A stretch of DNA of 64,000 nt from Liminaster sp964567855 (GCA_964567855.1 CAZMOE010000007.1:34300-98299); one strand, 5' to 3'; positions 35,941-45,291 are shown, numbered from the stretch's first letter. Numbers and translations are program-made. Notes: a model not told the origin generated them from the sequence alone.

Positions 35941-36729
35941 TTAGTTGATGAAACCCTTGATGATACCGCGATCGGAATTCTTGATGAAGTCTACCACCAT
36001 ATCTCTTTCAGGTGAAGCTGGGAATTCAGCTTCAATCCGGTCGACGGCATGGGTAGTGTTAAGACCGGACATATAAATAATGCGGTACATTTCCTGTATG
36101 TTCATAATGGTTTCTGCTGAAAAACCGTGGCGGCGCAGTCCCACAGAGTTCAATCCTACATAACAGGCCGGGATACGGGCTGCCATAGTGTAGGGGGGAA
36201 CGTCTTTGTTCAATGGAGTGCCGCCCTGAATCATACAGTAGGCTCCGATATGGGAGAATTGGTGGATCAGGGCGCCGCCGCCGATTACGGCAAATGGTTC
36301 TATTACTACTTCTCCGGCCATCTGTACGCTGTTGGACATGATGACGTTGTCTTTCACATGGCAGTCGTGGGCCACATGACAATAAGCCATAATGAGGCAA
36401 TTATTACCTACACGGGTCACTTTTTTAGAGGCTGTAGCGCGATGCACGGTGACGCATTCGTGCAGAATCGTGTTATCTCCGATCTCTACTGTCGTATATT
36501 CACCCTTGAATTTCAGATCTTGAGGAATGGTTGCAATACATGCTCCCGGGAATATATGGCAGTTTTTGCCGATACGGGCACCGGGAAACAATGTTACTCC
36601 ATTTTCAATGATAGTGCCTTCGCCGATAACGACATCTTCATGAATGACGGCAAAAGGGCCGATTTTGACGTTATCGCCGATTTTTGCATCCGGGTGTATG
36701 TAGGCTAACGGTGAATGTAGTTCTTTCAT
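35941..36729 (-). CDS. lpxA: UDP-N-acetylglucosamine acyltransferase
   Basis: A 262-residue enzyme for the first acylation of UDP-GlcNAc in lipid A synthesis. Hexapeptide repeats (IGDNVKIGPFAVIHEDVVIG and on) form the left-handed beta-helix through about residue 190; the catalytic His lies in AYCHVAHDCHV near residue 120; the helical C-terminus begins GLNSVGLRRHGFS. The length is normal. It follows the lpxC-fabZ fusion by 27 bases. Confidence 0.96.
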   Translation of the reverse strand: MKELHSPLAYIHPDAKIGDNVKIGPFAVIHEDVVIGEGTIIENGVTLFPGARIGKNCHIFPGACIATIPQDLKFKGEYTTVEIGDNTILHECVTVHRATASKKVTRVGNNCLIMAYCHVAHDCHVKDNVIMSNSVQMAGEVVIEPFAVIGGGALIHQFSHIGAYCMIQGGTPLNKDVPPYTMAARIPACYVGLNSVGLRRHGFSAETIMNIQEMYRIIYMSGLNTTHAVDRIEAEFPASPERDMVVDFIKNSDRGIIKGFIN

Positions 36730-36756
36730 ATTGATATATCTGATGGGATTTGGAAA

Positions 36757-38145
36757 TTATTTGTTCTTGATGATTTGCGCCATGAACTCTGCCTCGCTGA
36801 CAATTTTATCACCGACGAAAGCATAGCCTTTCATTTGGGCGCACCCGCGACGTAATGGCGACATGAAGGAGACCTTGAAAATAATGGTATCGCCGGGTAC
36901 TATCTTCTGACGGAATTTTACATTGTCGATTTTCATGAAATAAGTCGAGTAGCGCTCCGGGTCGTCGACGCTGTTGAGAACAAGTATGCCGCTGCACTGT
37001 GCCATGGCTTCGATTTGCAATACACCCGGCATGACGGGCTCTTGCGGAAAGTGGCCGACGAAGAACGGTTCGTTGGCAGTGACATTTTTGATGCCGACAC
37101 AATAATTATTTGGCTCGTATTCGACAATTTTATCGACGAGCTGGAATGGATAACGGTGGGGCAGAATTGCCTTGATGCCGTTGTTATCGAGTATCGGGGT
37201 TTTATTCGGATCGTAAACCGGGATCTGCACTTCGGTGTGCTTCATGTCTTTCCGCACTGCACGGGCCAGCTTGTTGTTGATGCCGTGCCCCGGACGCGTA
37301 GCGACTACACGACCCTGGATAAACTTGCCGATAAGGGCAAGATCACCGATGAGGTCCAGCAGCTTGTGGCGGGCCGGCTCGTTATACCATTGGAGCGGTT
37401 TTTCCTGCAGGTAGCCCAGTTGTTCGACATTGGGAGCGGGGACACCCATGATGCCGGCAAGATTGTCCATCGCCTTTTGATCGATCTTCTGGTCATAGAT
37501 GACAATGGCATTGTTCAGATCGCCACCTTTAATCAGGTTGGCCTGAAGCAACGGCTCGATTTCACGAACAAAGACAAAGGTGCGCGCTGATGCGATTTCC
37601 GTGTTGAATTCATTCAAGTTATTGAGAACCGCATACTGGCTGTTGAGGATAGGAGAGGGAAATTCTACGAAAGTGGTCACAGAGAAATGGTCATCAGGGA
37701 AGATGTTGAGGCGAACGCCGTTTTCTTCATCTGCGACTTCATATTTTTTAGTGATGCGGAAATATTCGCGGTTGCTTTCCTGTTCGGTGATGCCGGCTTT
37801 TTCGATGGCTTCGGCATACAAAACGGCGCTGCCATCCAGAATCGGAAATTCCGGAGCGTTGACCTGCAGAAGGCAGTTGTCGATACCGGCGCAGTAAAGG
37901 GCGGCCATGACATGCTCGATCGTGCTGACGCTGACGCCGTTCTTTTCAATGACCGTGCCGCGCTGGGTGTGCTGTACGTTTTCGGCTACCGCCTCGATGA
38001 TCGGCTGTTCCGGGAGGTCGGTACGCTGTATTGTGTAGCCGTTATTGTCGGGTGCCGGGCAGAAAGTTACGGTAATATCCATTCCCGTATGAAGCCCTTT
38101 GCCTGAAAAGGAAAAAGATTCTTTAAGGGTTCTTTGTTTGTCCAT
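36757..38145 (-). CDS. lpxC: LpxC-FabZ fusion: UDP-acyl-GlcNAc deacetylase and hydroxyacyl-ACP dehydratase
   Basis: A 462-residue bifunctional protein typical of Bacteroidetes. Residues 1 to about 300 are LpxC, the committed lipid A step; zinc ligands are the His of STIEHVMAAL and the His and Asp of RHKLLDLIGD. From about residue 315 the FabZ hot-dog domain follows (ILPHRYPFQLVDKI, then GHFPQEPVMPGVLQIEAMAQ with the catalytic His and Glu), which dehydrates 3-hydroxyacyl-ACP. The two enzymes compete for related acyl-ACP substrates, so the fusion ties lipid A and phospholipid synthesis. It lies 47 bases after lpxD. Confidence 0.96.
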   Translation of the reverse strand: MDKQRTLKESFSFSGKGLHTGMDITVTFCPAPDNNGYTIQRTDLPEQPIIEAVAENVQHTQRGTVIEKNGVSVSTIEHVMAALYCAGIDNCLLQVNAPEFPILDGSAVLYAEAIEKAGITEQESNREYFRITKKYEVADEENGVRLNIFPDDHFSVTTFVEFPSPILNSQYAVLNNLNEFNTEIASARTFVFVREIEPLLQANLIKGGDLNNAIVIYDQKIDQKAMDNLAGIMGVPAPNVEQLGYLQEKPLQWYNEPARHKLLDLIGDLALIGKFIQGRVVATRPGHGINNKLARAVRKDMKHTEVQIPVYDPNKTPILDNNGIKAILPHRYPFQLVDKIVEYEPNNYCVGIKNVTANEPFFVGHFPQEPVMPGVLQIEAMAQCSGILVLNSVDDPERYSTYFMKIDNVKFRQKIVPGDTIIFKVSFMSPLRRGCAQMKGYAFVGDKIVSEAEFMAQIIKNK

Positions 38146-38192
38146 GATAGATGGTTTATTTTATTTTTTGATATTTCGGATGATGAAGGAAA

Positions 38193-39221
38193 TCACTTCT
38201 TCAGTTCTTCCAGCTGTTTCTGGAGTTGTTTTACAGTCTCACGCAGATTTCCCAGCTGTTTAATCATGACGGTTTGCCGTGCAAAGTCTCGTGCGGGCAC
38301 TGCAGGATAGCCCATGACGACTTGTCCGTCCTTGACGTTGTTCGGAATACCCGATTGGGCGCCGACCTGCACCCGGTCTCCGATTCTGAGGTGGCCGGCA
38401 ACACCGACTTGTCCTGCCAAAGTGCAATGGTCGCCGATTTTGGCGGAGCCGGCAACGCCTACCTGTGCGCAGAGAACTGTATTCTGACCGATTTCGACGT
38501 TGTGTCCGATCTGTACCAAATTGTCGAGCTTGGAGCCTTTGCCGATGCGGGTGCTGCCCATTGTGGCACGGTCTATTGTCGTGTTGGCGCCGATTTCGAT
38601 ATCGTCTTCAAGAACGACATTTCCGATCTGGGCGATTTTCTGATAACCTTCGCCGGTGGGGGCAAAGCCGAAACCGTCCGCCCCGATGACTACGCCGGCG
38701 TGCAGTGTGCAACGGTTGCCGATTTCGCAGTCATGATAGATCTTGACTCCCGGATAAAGGGTTACGTCATCGCCGATTTTTACATTGTCGCCGATATAGA
38801 CCTGCGGATAGATCTGGATATTTTTTCCCAGGGTAACTCCTTTGCCGATGTAGGAGAATGCTCCGATGTAGGCTTCCTCGGGGATTACAACTCCTTCGGC
38901 GATATGACAGGGCTCTTCGCGTCCGCTTCTTTTCTGTCGCATGGAAGAAACCATATTCAGCAACATGGCGATACATGCGTAAGCGTCGTCGACTTTAATG
39001 AGCGTAGCAGCAGTTTCATTTTCAGGCTCGAAGGTTTTATTGACGAGGACGATGCTGGCTTGCGTAGTATAAAGATACTGTGAATATTTTAAGTTGGCCA
39101 AGAAAGAGAGCGTACCGGGTTTTCCCTCCTCAATCTTGGAAACGTTGCTGACTTTCACGTTTGGATCTCCCTCAACGGTGCCGTGAAGAAAGTCGGCAAT
39201 CTGTTGCGCTGTAAATTCCAT
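38193..39221 (-). CDS. lpxD: UDP-3-O-acylglucosamine N-acyltransferase
   Basis: A 342-residue enzyme for the second acylation in lipid A synthesis. An N-terminal uridine-binding domain (residues 1 to about 100; MEFTAQQIADFLHGTVEGD) is followed by hexapeptide repeats with the catalytic His in QIGHNVEIGQN and a C-terminal helix (LGNLRETVKQLQKQLEELKK). The ATG at 39221 is chosen over an upstream in-frame codon at 39239 because it gives the standard N-terminus. It is the first gene of the lpxD, lpxC-fabZ, lpxA operon. Confidence 0.95.
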   Translation of the reverse strand: MEFTAQQIADFLHGTVEGDPNVKVSNVSKIEEGKPGTLSFLANLKYSQYLYTTQASIVLVNKTFEPENETAATLIKVDDAYACIAMLLNMVSSMRQKRSGREEPCHIAEGVVIPEEAYIGAFSYIGKGVTLGKNIQIYPQVYIGDNVKIGDDVTLYPGVKIYHDCEIGNRCTLHAGVVIGADGFGFAPTGEGYQKIAQIGNVVLEDDIEIGANTTIDRATMGSTRIGKGSKLDNLVQIGHNVEIGQNTVLCAQVGVAGSAKIGDHCTLAGQVGVAGHLRIGDRVQVGAQSGIPNNVKDGQVVMGYPAVPARDFARQTVMIKQLGNLRETVKQLQKQLEELKK

Positions 39222-39764
39222 AATAAATGTATTTCGCACTTTGTTATTGTGTGCAAATTTCGTACTTTTTTTTTAATTAGCTTCTATGTTTAGGCTCTTT
39301 TCTTATGATTGGGGAGGAAAATAATTGGCAAATGTATATTGGAAACTTGTTTTTTGACAAAATTTAACCCTGGCCCATCCTTTGCTGATGAAATCTTTAA
39401 TTTTGCAGGGGGCTGTTGGCTGAGGCTCATCGCATGGCATATATCGGTCGGTTATTCCGATGAAGAAAGGGCTGGAAAAGCTCTTCGGTATGGTGTTATT
39501 TTCTCATAATGGCGCTGTTATATGTTGCAGGAAACCGTCATCGGCTTTCTGCGATATTCCATTGTGTTTCGGGCGAAAGATATGGATTTTTCTTTTACTG
39601 GTGTTTCCTGAAACGCGGACGGCCTTTCTTTGTCAGAGGGACGGAATTCCTATACATGTTAACGTTTTTTTTGAGAATCCGGAGGAATAAAATGTAACCG
39701 CGTTGGGGAGGATGTTGACAAGAGGTTCTGCCGGTTGTGTGGAAAGCATTTGCGCCGGTATGGG
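39222..39764. other. Gap without a recognised gene upstream of lpxD
   Basis: TAATTTTG at 39398-39405 on the plus strand resembles a -7 box but has no -33 partner at the right distance. Two overlapping rightward frames (39309-39509 and 39460-39690) match nothing I know. The lpxD promoter is not clear; the best minus-strand candidate near 39258 lacks the leading TA. Confidence 0.35.
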
Positions 39765-40889
39765 TCACTTCGTTTGTGAAGCATTCAGGAGCAGATAGGC
39801 AGCAAAGTGGCTTCCTTTCAGGATGGGAGTGAGGGGAATGTAGCCGGAAATGAATTGTTTTTCTGTCTCGACGGCTGGAAAGTTGCGTTTCAGTGTATTT
39901 TGCTCTTCCGCGAGCGCCGCGCTGTCTTTCGCATGGGAAATAATGAATCGGCCGGAGCTTTCCGGATGGACCTTCCGGTCAAAAATCCGGCGGGCGACGA
40001 CCCCCATCGTACAGCGTGCGTTCAGCTCTATGCAGGGGTGGATACAGGGTTGCTGGTTGGGGTCCCTGAATATCATCAGATCGACACCGACATAGCCGAG
40101 AGAATAAGGTCGCCGGAGAAATGGAGCGAAAAGTGCGGGAAGAATTCTTGTCCGGTACAGATCGCCGAGGCTTTTGAGTGTGTTGGCGGAAACCCATTGG
40201 CCGAGATATCGCACTATCTGTTCGTTGCTCATGATCCGGCCATTCTGATAGGTGCCTTTCGGGTCTGTGTCGAAAAGAGAATAGCCGACAAATTGCACCT
40301 CCTGCCTGCCGATATAGAAAAGCATGGCAAAATCCTGCACCTTCGGGTATTCCTGTTCCAATATCACGCCGCCCATTTCGCGCAGAATGGCCTTGCCCCG
40401 TTTCAGCAGTAATTCGGGAGGTGTTATACGGCTCCAACAAAGTCCCCGGCCGCTGCTGCTCCAGGGCGATTTGAGCAGAAATGGTCGTGTATTGCCGGCA
40501 ATGGCTGCCACCAGCTCTTTTTCAGATGTCAGAAATTCGGGGAACCGTATAGCATCGAATGTAGCGGACAGATCCGGCACCGCCTCTTGCTTTATCTGCT
40601 GCAGCAATCTGATTGTCGTTTGCCGGGAGGAGATCGTTCTCAGTTCTGCCAGTTCCTGCAGCGATGGCAATTGCGTTTCTTCTGCTCCTGCATGCAGGAA
40701 CGATTGCCGGATTTCATAATTCCATCCCCATGGAAGCGGTAGCGCCGAAGGCGGGTCCGGCTGCCACCAGGAAGATAGTGCTTCAAGATCTTTTTGAAGC
40801 TGTAAAGCGGCAGTAGGAGGTGTAAAATGGCGTACGCCGTTGGCTAATGCCAGATCGTGTGCCGGATAAAAAAGTGCGGGAAGGGCCAT
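39765..40889 (-). CDS. ATP-grasp-like conserved Bacteroidetes protein
   Basis: A 374-residue cytoplasmic protein. The N-terminus (ALFYPAHDLALANG, then FTPPTAALQLQKDLE) matches a conserved but uncharacterised Bacteroidetes family in which a PEHDLALA-type motif opens the protein. The middle (FLLKSPWSSSGRGLCW) looks like an ATP-grasp phosphate-binding segment, and GYVGVDLMIF with CIELNARCTMG resembles the acidic metal and ATP residues of that fold. A ligase function follows only by analogy. The ATG at 40889 is chosen over 41009, which would overlap the DUF456 gene. It closes a five-gene operon. Confidence 0.6.
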   Translation of the reverse strand: MALPALFYPAHDLALANGVRHFTPPTAALQLQKDLEALSSWWQPDPPSALPLPWGWNYEIRQSFLHAGAEETQLPSLQELAELRTISSRQTTIRLLQQIKQEAVPDLSATFDAIRFPEFLTSEKELVAAIAGNTRPFLLKSPWSSSGRGLCWSRITPPELLLKRGKAILREMGGVILEQEYPKVQDFAMLFYIGRQEVQFVGYSLFDTDPKGTYQNGRIMSNEQIVRYLGQWVSANTLKSLGDLYRTRILPALFAPFLRRPYSLGYVGVDLMIFRDPNQQPCIHPCIELNARCTMGVVARRIFDRKVHPESSGRFIISHAKDSAALAEEQNTLKRNFPAVETEKQFISGYIPLTPILKGSHFAAYLLLNASQTK

Positions 40890-40914
40890 ACAGCATGTCG
40901 ATAACGGTTGCCGC

Positions 40915-41412
40915 CTAAAATAACCGGCTGCAGATAGCGTCGGCGGTGTAATAAAAAAGGACGGCAGAGGTAATGAGTTTGATTCCGGTGGTAAGAATGA
41001 AGGCTGCAAAAGAGTAAAAGGCTATTTTCAGGGCTTTCCCCATCGGGGCATTGGCCGATAACTCTCCGAGAAAGGCCCCCACAAACGGGCCGAGTACCAG
41101 ACCGTAAGGAGGAAAGAGGAAAAGACCGACAAGTGTGCCTATTACGGAACCGGTAACGGCTCTTTTCGATCCGCCGCCCCATTTGGTAAACCATCCGGGG
41201 GCAAAATAGTCGATGAGGGATACGAAAAGCATAATGACGCCTGTCACGGCCAGCAATGTCCATGAAACCTCTTCGGGTGCGATGTATTTGGCAATGAGCA
41301 GGGCTACATAATTGAGTGGCGGGCCGGGAACGGCGGGTACGATGGCTCCGATAAGTCCGATGACGGAAATGATTACAGCGGCGATGATGGCAATGACGAT
41401 GAGCGGTTCCAT
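40915..41412 (-). CDS. DUF456 membrane protein
   Basis: A 165-residue inner-membrane protein with about four hydrophobic segments. The conserved GAIVPAVPGPPLNYVALL near residue 22 and the glycine-rich second half (GTLVGLFLFPPYGLVLGPFVGA, here only in part quoted as GLVLGPFVGAFLGEL) are DUF456 signatures. The family has no assigned function; a glycine-zipper-like membrane packing is likely. It lies 21 bases after the Omp28-like gene and 25 bases before the ATP-grasp-like gene. Confidence 0.85.
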   Translation of the reverse strand: MEPLIVIAIIAAVIISVIGLIGAIVPAVPGPPLNYVALLIAKYIAPEEVSWTLLAVTGVIMLFVSLIDYFAPGWFTKWGGGSKRAVTGSVIGTLVGLFLFPPYGLVLGPFVGAFLGELSANAPMGKALKIAFYSFAAFILTTGIKLITSAVLFYYTADAICSRLF

Positions 41413-41433
41413 AAATGAAGAAAATTAAGGGAT

Positions 41434-42363
41434 CTATAGTTCGGCCTTGATGGTGTTAAGCACCTCGCGGGTTTCGGCATTATAAACAAAAGCTACCGCT
41501 TCGCAGTTTTCGGGTATGAAATTTTTCCCTTCGGCCGACCATTCGCAGACGTTGGTAGCGAGATAAAAACCGATGTTCCTGTCTGATTGCAGGACGACGG
41601 ATTCTCCCCAGTCGCCGTTGACGGCCTCGCGCAGGACATGGTTGTGGAGGTATGCCGATGTGCCGCTTTTGTGGGCTTGTAGACCGTTAATGCCGTTTTC
41701 GATGATCCAGAGCTGTAGTTTCAGCGGGGTTTCAATCTTGCTGTGCGAAAGAAGAAGGGTGGTGATCGTATAGATGCCGTTTTGTTCCTTGACGTCCAGG
41801 CCTAAAGAGATCAGAGGCGCGGAATTGTCGATGTTGTAAGCATAATAGCTGTCGAACGCTGTGGCTGTGGCAATATTCTGTACCGTAGCGGTGTCTCCGC
41901 TGAAAAGGTATCTGCCATCCTGCTTGATGCGGTTGACGGCTATGGCCGGCAGGGAGAGATTGGCGGCACTGCCTCCGAAATAATCTCCGTAAGTGTCGGC
42001 CAAAGCAGAGCTTAATTGGAATGGAAAGCCCGGCGCAGTTCTGGAAAGCAGGTTGGAGGCCGGATGCAGACCCACTACGATGGCCTGATAGTCCGGTTTG
42101 ATTTTATTATCGATGAATGCGGCGATGTTCGGACAGTTTGTGCAATTCCATCCGGTATAGTCTTCGATCAGGGGACGGTGCATCTGGATGACTTCAAATC
42201 CGATGCCTTCTGCCTCTATCAGGATTGTGTCCGGAGTGAAAACGAAAGGAGTTACCTCGCCGGGGATGAAACGTTCGTTTTCGTCGATGTCGTCGCAGCT
42301 ATTGAAAAGGGTGGCAACGATCATGCCGCACAGGGCTGCCTTGGTGAATATATTCTTTTTCAT
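41434..42363 (-). CDS. Omp28-related outer-membrane lipoprotein with a thioredoxin-like CxxC
   Basis: A 309-residue lipoprotein. The lipobox is FNSC with C23; the next residues (DDIDENE) are acidic, which fits the Bacteroidetes surface-export signal. The first folded part has GWNCTNCPN with C74 and C77, the CxxC of an Omp28/thioredoxin-like domain; a beta-sandwich follows (residues about 190-300). It lies 21 bases after the DUF6029 barrel gene and downstream of a TlpA thiol protein, so it may exchange disulfides or bind its porin-like partner at the surface. The first Omp28 was described from Porphyromonas gingivalis as a surface protein; no enzyme activity is assigned here. Confidence 0.82.
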   Translation of the reverse strand: MKKNIFTKAALCGMIVATLFNSCDDIDENERFIPGEVTPFVFTPDTILIEAEGIGFEVIQMHRPLIEDYTGWNCTNCPNIAAFIDNKIKPDYQAIVVGLHPASNLLSRTAPGFPFQLSSALADTYGDYFGGSAANLSLPAIAVNRIKQDGRYLFSGDTATVQNIATATAFDSYYAYNIDNSAPLISLGLDVKEQNGIYTITTLLLSHSKIETPLKLQLWIIENGINGLQAHKSGTSAYLHNHVLREAVNGDWGESVVLQSDRNIGFYLATNVCEWSAEGKNFIPENCEAVAFVYNAETREVLNTIKAEL

Positions 42364-42384
42364 GATGTTCGGGGCCGTTCGTTA

Positions 42385-44091
42385 TCAGAAGTTATAGTTG
42401 TAGGAAAGAGTGAGGCCGCGGCTGGCGGGTACTTTCCGGCAGACACCGCCGTTGCAGTTGAGACCCTCGCGAGTGCGACCGTAACCCAGCTGGATTCGGT
42501 GTGATGCCACGCTGTAGACAACGTTTCCGTTCACGTAGTGTGTGTCGGTCTCTCCGTTGTTCCACATGTCGGATATCGTCAGCATCCATCCTGGCTGAAT
42601 GGAGGCCTCGAGCAGGGCGAATGACCAGTCGCCCAAGTCTTGACTGGTCTGAAGATACTGTATTTCTCCTCGCAATATCCATTGGTCGGAGGCCTGCCAT
42701 CTGGCTTCTAAGACGCCGATATTGCTTCTGACGATTTTACCGTTGACGGTGTGGCCTTCGATAATTTCCTGATTGTACTGTTGATTCATGTACATGGCCG
42801 TCAGTTTCCACCGTGGGCTGAGTTTCTTTTCCATGGAGACGTTGACATCCTGATAGTAAACCTCGTCAGTCATGCCGAAGAAGGGGGCCGTATAGCCGTC
42901 GGTTCCGGTCAGGGTACCTAAGACGGACGGGGATTTCATTTTTTTATCGAGTCCCCTGATGTGGGACGCGTTGATTTTAAAAAGTGTACCGTATTTGCCG
43001 CCTAATGCTGTTTTTCGTTTGAATCGGTAGGAGACTTCTCCCTGAAATGCCCATTCGCCGTCCATTTGTGTTCCGTAAGGATAGAGTGAGGTGAGCGCAT
43101 AGGTGTGCTGATAGGCAAACGCAGGCTGGTGGTTGAGGTAGCCGCTGGTGACGGTGGGATTCATATCGCGTTGCATGCGGAAGCCCATGTTTTCACTGCG
43201 TTTGGCCTGCAGGAGAGTGCTGAATCCGGAGCGGGAATAGGAGGCGGAAAGCATGGTTGCCTCGCCTTTTTTATAGATATAACTGTTGTCGGCAGAAGGA
43301 TCATTGGCTTTGATGGCGTATTCTCCGAGCAGGTTGTATCCACCCTTTTGATATTGTATGCGGAAGTCCATAGCCCCGATGTTTTCCGGGAGCCGGAGTG
43401 TGTAATGGGTAACGTTCGGATAGTCGGTGATCTGCCATTGGCTCGTGGCGTCGCCCTCATGTTTGCTGACTCCTCCGATGCCTATCGTGAGGTAATGGCC
43501 GTTGTCGTTGAGTCTCCGGATCCATTGGCCGAGGCTTAATTCGACATCAGCACCAAGCACATGACTGTCGGTCCAGGAGAAGTGGTAACGCTGAACACCC
43601 CCTAGGGCCTTGATCTGTATCCCTTTATAAGGTCGGAGCACCAACCGGCCGCCCAGGATCGAGTTGTCTATACCTAAATTGCGGTCCTCATAGGCCCGGA
43701 GGATGAATCCGCTTCCGAATTGCTCGTAAAAAGTTCCGGCGGTCAACTCCGCCCATTTGTAACGGCCGGTAATCTGGAAAAAGGGAAGGCCGGTACCATG
43801 GAATGGTTCGCTATCGAAAGTATTTTCAAAGCCGGGCAGAGGGTTTTCCATGGTTTCAAAACGGAGGCCGGCTGTCAGGTATTTGCTTTCGAGGTTTACC
43901 CCGATGTAGGTATTGCCGATGAGGTCGGTTTTGTAATCCGATTTGCGGGCGTTGATGGCATCGTCGTTTTCTGGGGCCAACCAGTCTGTCTGTATGCTGC
44001 CGGTAACAGAGACTTTATCCTCTCCGTTTTGGGCGGAAAGAGGTATTGACAGCAGGCAAAGAAGGCTGCATATGGAAAATGTGCGGATCAT
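42385..44091 (-). CDS. DUF6029-type outer-membrane beta-barrel protein
   Basis: A 568-residue protein with a signal peptide (MIRTFSICSLLCLLSIPLSAQ) and otherwise alternating beta strands to the end, where RGLTLSYNYNF closes with an aromatic, as outer-membrane barrels do. A conserved CNGGVCRKVPASRG segment with two Cys lies just before the last strand. This matches the DUF6029 family, which I recall as a barrel often next to Omp28. The ATG at 44091 is chosen because it starts a clean signal peptide; ATGs at 44142 and 44127 are possible. Substrate unknown. Confidence 0.75.
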   Translation of the reverse strand: MIRTFSICSLLCLLSIPLSAQNGEDKVSVTGSIQTDWLAPENDDAINARKSDYKTDLIGNTYIGVNLESKYLTAGLRFETMENPLPGFENTFDSEPFHGTGLPFFQITGRYKWAELTAGTFYEQFGSGFILRAYEDRNLGIDNSILGGRLVLRPYKGIQIKALGGVQRYHFSWTDSHVLGADVELSLGQWIRRLNDNGHYLTIGIGGVSKHEGDATSQWQITDYPNVTHYTLRLPENIGAMDFRIQYQKGGYNLLGEYAIKANDPSADNSYIYKKGEATMLSASYSRSGFSTLLQAKRSENMGFRMQRDMNPTVTSGYLNHQPAFAYQHTYALTSLYPYGTQMDGEWAFQGEVSYRFKRKTALGGKYGTLFKINASHIRGLDKKMKSPSVLGTLTGTDGYTAPFFGMTDEVYYQDVNVSMEKKLSPRWKLTAMYMNQQYNQEIIEGHTVNGKIVRSNIGVLEARWQASDQWILRGEIQYLQTSQDLGDWSFALLEASIQPGWMLTISDMWNNGETDTHYVNGNVVYSVASHRIQLGYGRTREGLNCNGGVCRKVPASRGLTLSYNYNF

Positions 44092-44151
44092 GAAAAAAGT
44101 GATGAATGGTAAGGAACGGGAGGTCATATTTCTCCCCTTCAAAGATTGTGC

Positions 44152-44637
44152 TTATTTTATCAGAGCCTTGATTTCTTTGTAGAGGACATTTTCGTCGCCG
44201 TCTTTATAGCCGATGTGGGAATAAACCTTGTTGCCTTTGCCGTCGAAAAGGAAGACATGGGGGATGCTGGTGACTCCCATGGCCCGTTTGAAATCGCCGT
44301 TGATGTCCAAGAGTACGTCGTACTCAAAGCCTTTGCCGTCGACAAGAGGTTTGACCTTATTCGCATCCTGTGCCTGATCGATCGAGACGGCAATGAGGCG
44401 TACGCCGGTTTTTTCCTGCCAGTCGGCATATACTTCGTTGACCGCGGTCAGTTCCCGGAGACAAGGTTTGCACCAGGTGGCGAAGAAGCTGATCACGAAA
44501 GGTTTTCCATCGTTGTTGAGTTCTGCTGTATTGATGGTTTTCCCGTTGATGTCTTTCAGTTTGACGGACGGAATCTGGGCGAATGCGGTTGCACATACCA
44601 GAAAAAGGAAAGCGGCGAAAGTGAATATCTTTTTCAT
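44152..44637 (-). CDS. TlpA-like exported thioredoxin-family protein
   Basis: A 161-residue periplasmic thiol-disulfide protein. The signal peptide ends ATAFAQ. The thioredoxin fold has ATWCKPCLRE with C56 and C59, and the cis-Pro loop TSIPHVFLF near residue 123. Such proteins reduce or pass on disulfides in the periplasm. It is the first gene of the operon with the DUF6029 barrel and the Omp28-like CxxC lipoprotein; the gap to the next gene is 60 bases. Confidence 0.9.
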   Translation of the reverse strand: MKKIFTFAAFLFLVCATAFAQIPSVKLKDINGKTINTAELNNDGKPFVISFFATWCKPCLRELTAVNEVYADWQEKTGVRLIAVSIDQAQDANKVKPLVDGKGFEYDVLLDINGDFKRAMGVTSIPHVFLFDGKGNKVYSHIGYKDGDENVLYKEIKALIK

Positions 44638-44705
44638 AATGGGTTATAGTGATATAATGATGATTGGTTGATGTTTTCAGTTAGTGTCGGATGTTCCCGA
44701 CGCGG

Positions 44706-44713
44706 CAAAGATA
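44706..44713 (-). promoter_or_regulatory. -7 promoter box of the TlpA/DUF6029/Omp28 operon
   Basis: TATCTTTG on the minus strand, 69 bases before the TlpA start. The -33 box is unclear. Confidence 0.5.
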
Positions 44714-44931
44714 TGGAAAATCTCCCGAATAAACGAATAAAACGGGAGAAATGGCCGTGAACAGCTTCATGATAAAGCATTTATGAAAACAATATTTTGC
44801 AGTGGCATGAAAGAGAATGTCTCTGGAATATTTGCTACCGTTTCGAACGTTGGTGACGCGTGTCGAAAAAAGACCGGTTGCGGGATTTGGGAGATAAGTG
44901 GTTATTCTTGCGTGGACTGTTCCGTCGTTTA

Positions 44932-45291
44932 TCAGCGAAGATTCGTCTGTCCGTATTTTCTTTCAAATACGACTCTGTTGGTTTCTCCCCACGTGATCAT
45001 GGCATCCAGAATAGGGAGTAGAGAGTGTCCCAGCGGTGTCAGGGCATATTCTGACCGCGGCGGAAGTTCCGCATAAATGTTTTTTTCTATCAGCCCGTCT
45101 TCTGTCAGTTCTTTCAGCTGGAGGTCAAGCACGCGTGGTGTGGCCTCTGGCAGCGCTTTATGGAGTTCGCTGGGGCGCAGAGGTTTATATCGCAGTTCGT
45201 CCAGCAGACATGATTTCCACTTAGAGGCAATCAGACTCATTGTCAGCCGCAACGGGCAGCTCATATCGATAGGTATTTTTCGTTCGTACAT
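44932..45291 (-). CDS. HxlR-family transcriptional regulator
   Basis: A 119-residue winged-helix DNA-binding protein. The core starts with CPLRLTMSLIASKWK, continues RPSELHKALP and ATPRVLDLQLKELTEDGLI (recognition helix region) and ends with the LTPLGHSLLPILDAM wing. C12, just before the domain, is the conserved Cys that senses quinones and electrophiles in YodB- and HypR-type members. The frame is open far upstream, but the ATG at 45291 gives the standard start. It is divergent from the redox gene cluster at 45446-48764 and 154 bases from it, so it is the probable local regulator. Confidence 0.9.
   Translation of the reverse strand: MYERKIPIDMSCPLRLTMSLIASKWKSCLLDELRYKPLRPSELHKALPEATPRVLDLQLKELTEDGLIEKNIYAELPPRSEYALTPLGHSLLPILDAMITWGETNRVVFERKYGQTNLR

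Noticed and set aside
39309..39690. Two overlapping short rightward frames upstream of lpxD
   Set aside because: Frames overlap each other, hold no recognisable motif and have no full promoter.
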